DNA of 64,000 bases from Alistipes sp. An66 (GTDB lineage Bacteria; Bacteroidota; Bacteroidia; Bacteroidales; Rikenellaceae). The position numbers were made by a program, and so were the translations under genes. Shown piece by piece: positions 63,973-64,000 of the stretch. The notes under the pieces were generated by a model. That model was not told the DNA's origin and made no database searches. It saw nothing but the letters and a program-made list of their open reading frames with translations. The stretch spans positions 29,355 through 93,354 of the forward strand of contig NZ_NFHT01000012.1 of assembly GCF_002161445.1 (NCBI RefSeq). Reading direction: 5' to 3'. Positions within the stretch are counted from its first letter, which is position 1, and every line of letters starts with the position of its first letter.

Positions 63973-64000
63973 AAAAGAGTAGACTTATGGTGTTGACAAA

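Noticed and set aside
63800..64000. An insertion sequence at the right edge
   Set aside because: The AT-rich end holds only a 17-codon frame and the first codons of another. No inverted repeat or transposase segment can be shown.

Overview
The window looks like a chromosomal segment of a GC-rich member of the Bacteroidales, most likely Alistipes or a close relative (an inference from gene content, gene order and codon use, not a database match). Support comes from promoters of the Bacteroidetes type (TTTG or TTG, about 19 nt, TAnnTTTG), the scarcity of Shine-Dalgarno sequences, lipoproteins with BACON-like domains, and the order of the long ribosomal protein cluster with map between secY and infA.

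Layout. (1) 1-737: the 5' part of a minus-strand lipoprotein built of 45-residue repeats. (2) 1154-20076: one promoter, then the str, S10, spc and alpha operons joined in one direction (rpsL to rplQ, including fusA, secY, map, infA, rpmJ and rpoA). The run is broken by two unusual non-coding gaps: 233 nt between rpsJ and rplC, and 677 nt between rpsN and rpsH. The second is full of inverted repeats and holds a new promoter. (3) 20143-26989: DUF6624 and PepSY-like secreted proteins, a MaoC-type hydratase, lysS-tpiA, and a large secreted nuclease lipoprotein. (4) 27052-32365: a tight minus-strand operon of SDR, YugP-like zinc peptidase, SGNH hydrolase, MBOAT acyltransferase and PAP2 phosphatase. 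(5) 32443-36609: FtsX/LolE-like permease, menG, two small envelope proteins, a tiny Cys/Ala-rich lipoprotein and a flavodoxin-family reductase. (6) 36758-37213: tRNA-Ser(GGA), whose 3' end lies in a 144-bp direct repeat. (7) 38145-63746: a large capsule/exopolysaccharide locus.

The polysaccharide locus can be read as a pathway. Ugd supplies UDP-glucuronate, WecB supplies UDP-ManNAc, and Gmd plus Fcl supply GDP-fucose. A WecA/MraY-family phosphotransferase starts the lipid-linked unit and a WecG/TagA enzyme probably adds the second sugar. Seven other glycosyltransferases extend it. A pyruvyl transferase-like protein, an FrhB-like Fe-S protein, two membrane acyltransferases, a PIG-L and a NodB deacetylase and an ATP-grasp enzyme probably decorate it. 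Wzx flips the unit and a Wzy-like protein polymerises it. No Wza/Wzc export genes and no UpxY-type antiterminator are visible in the window. Base composition changes abruptly inside the locus, including in the middle of wzx, which points to mosaic assembly by recombination.

The most notable single observation is a run of nine C at 59845-59853 near the start of the second acyltransferase gene. As written it puts the start codon out of frame with the rest of a normal coding sequence, so the gene looks like a slipped-strand phase switch caught in the OFF state. A G8 run lies inside the ATP-grasp gene, and two G9 runs lie between ribosomal protein genes or just after them.
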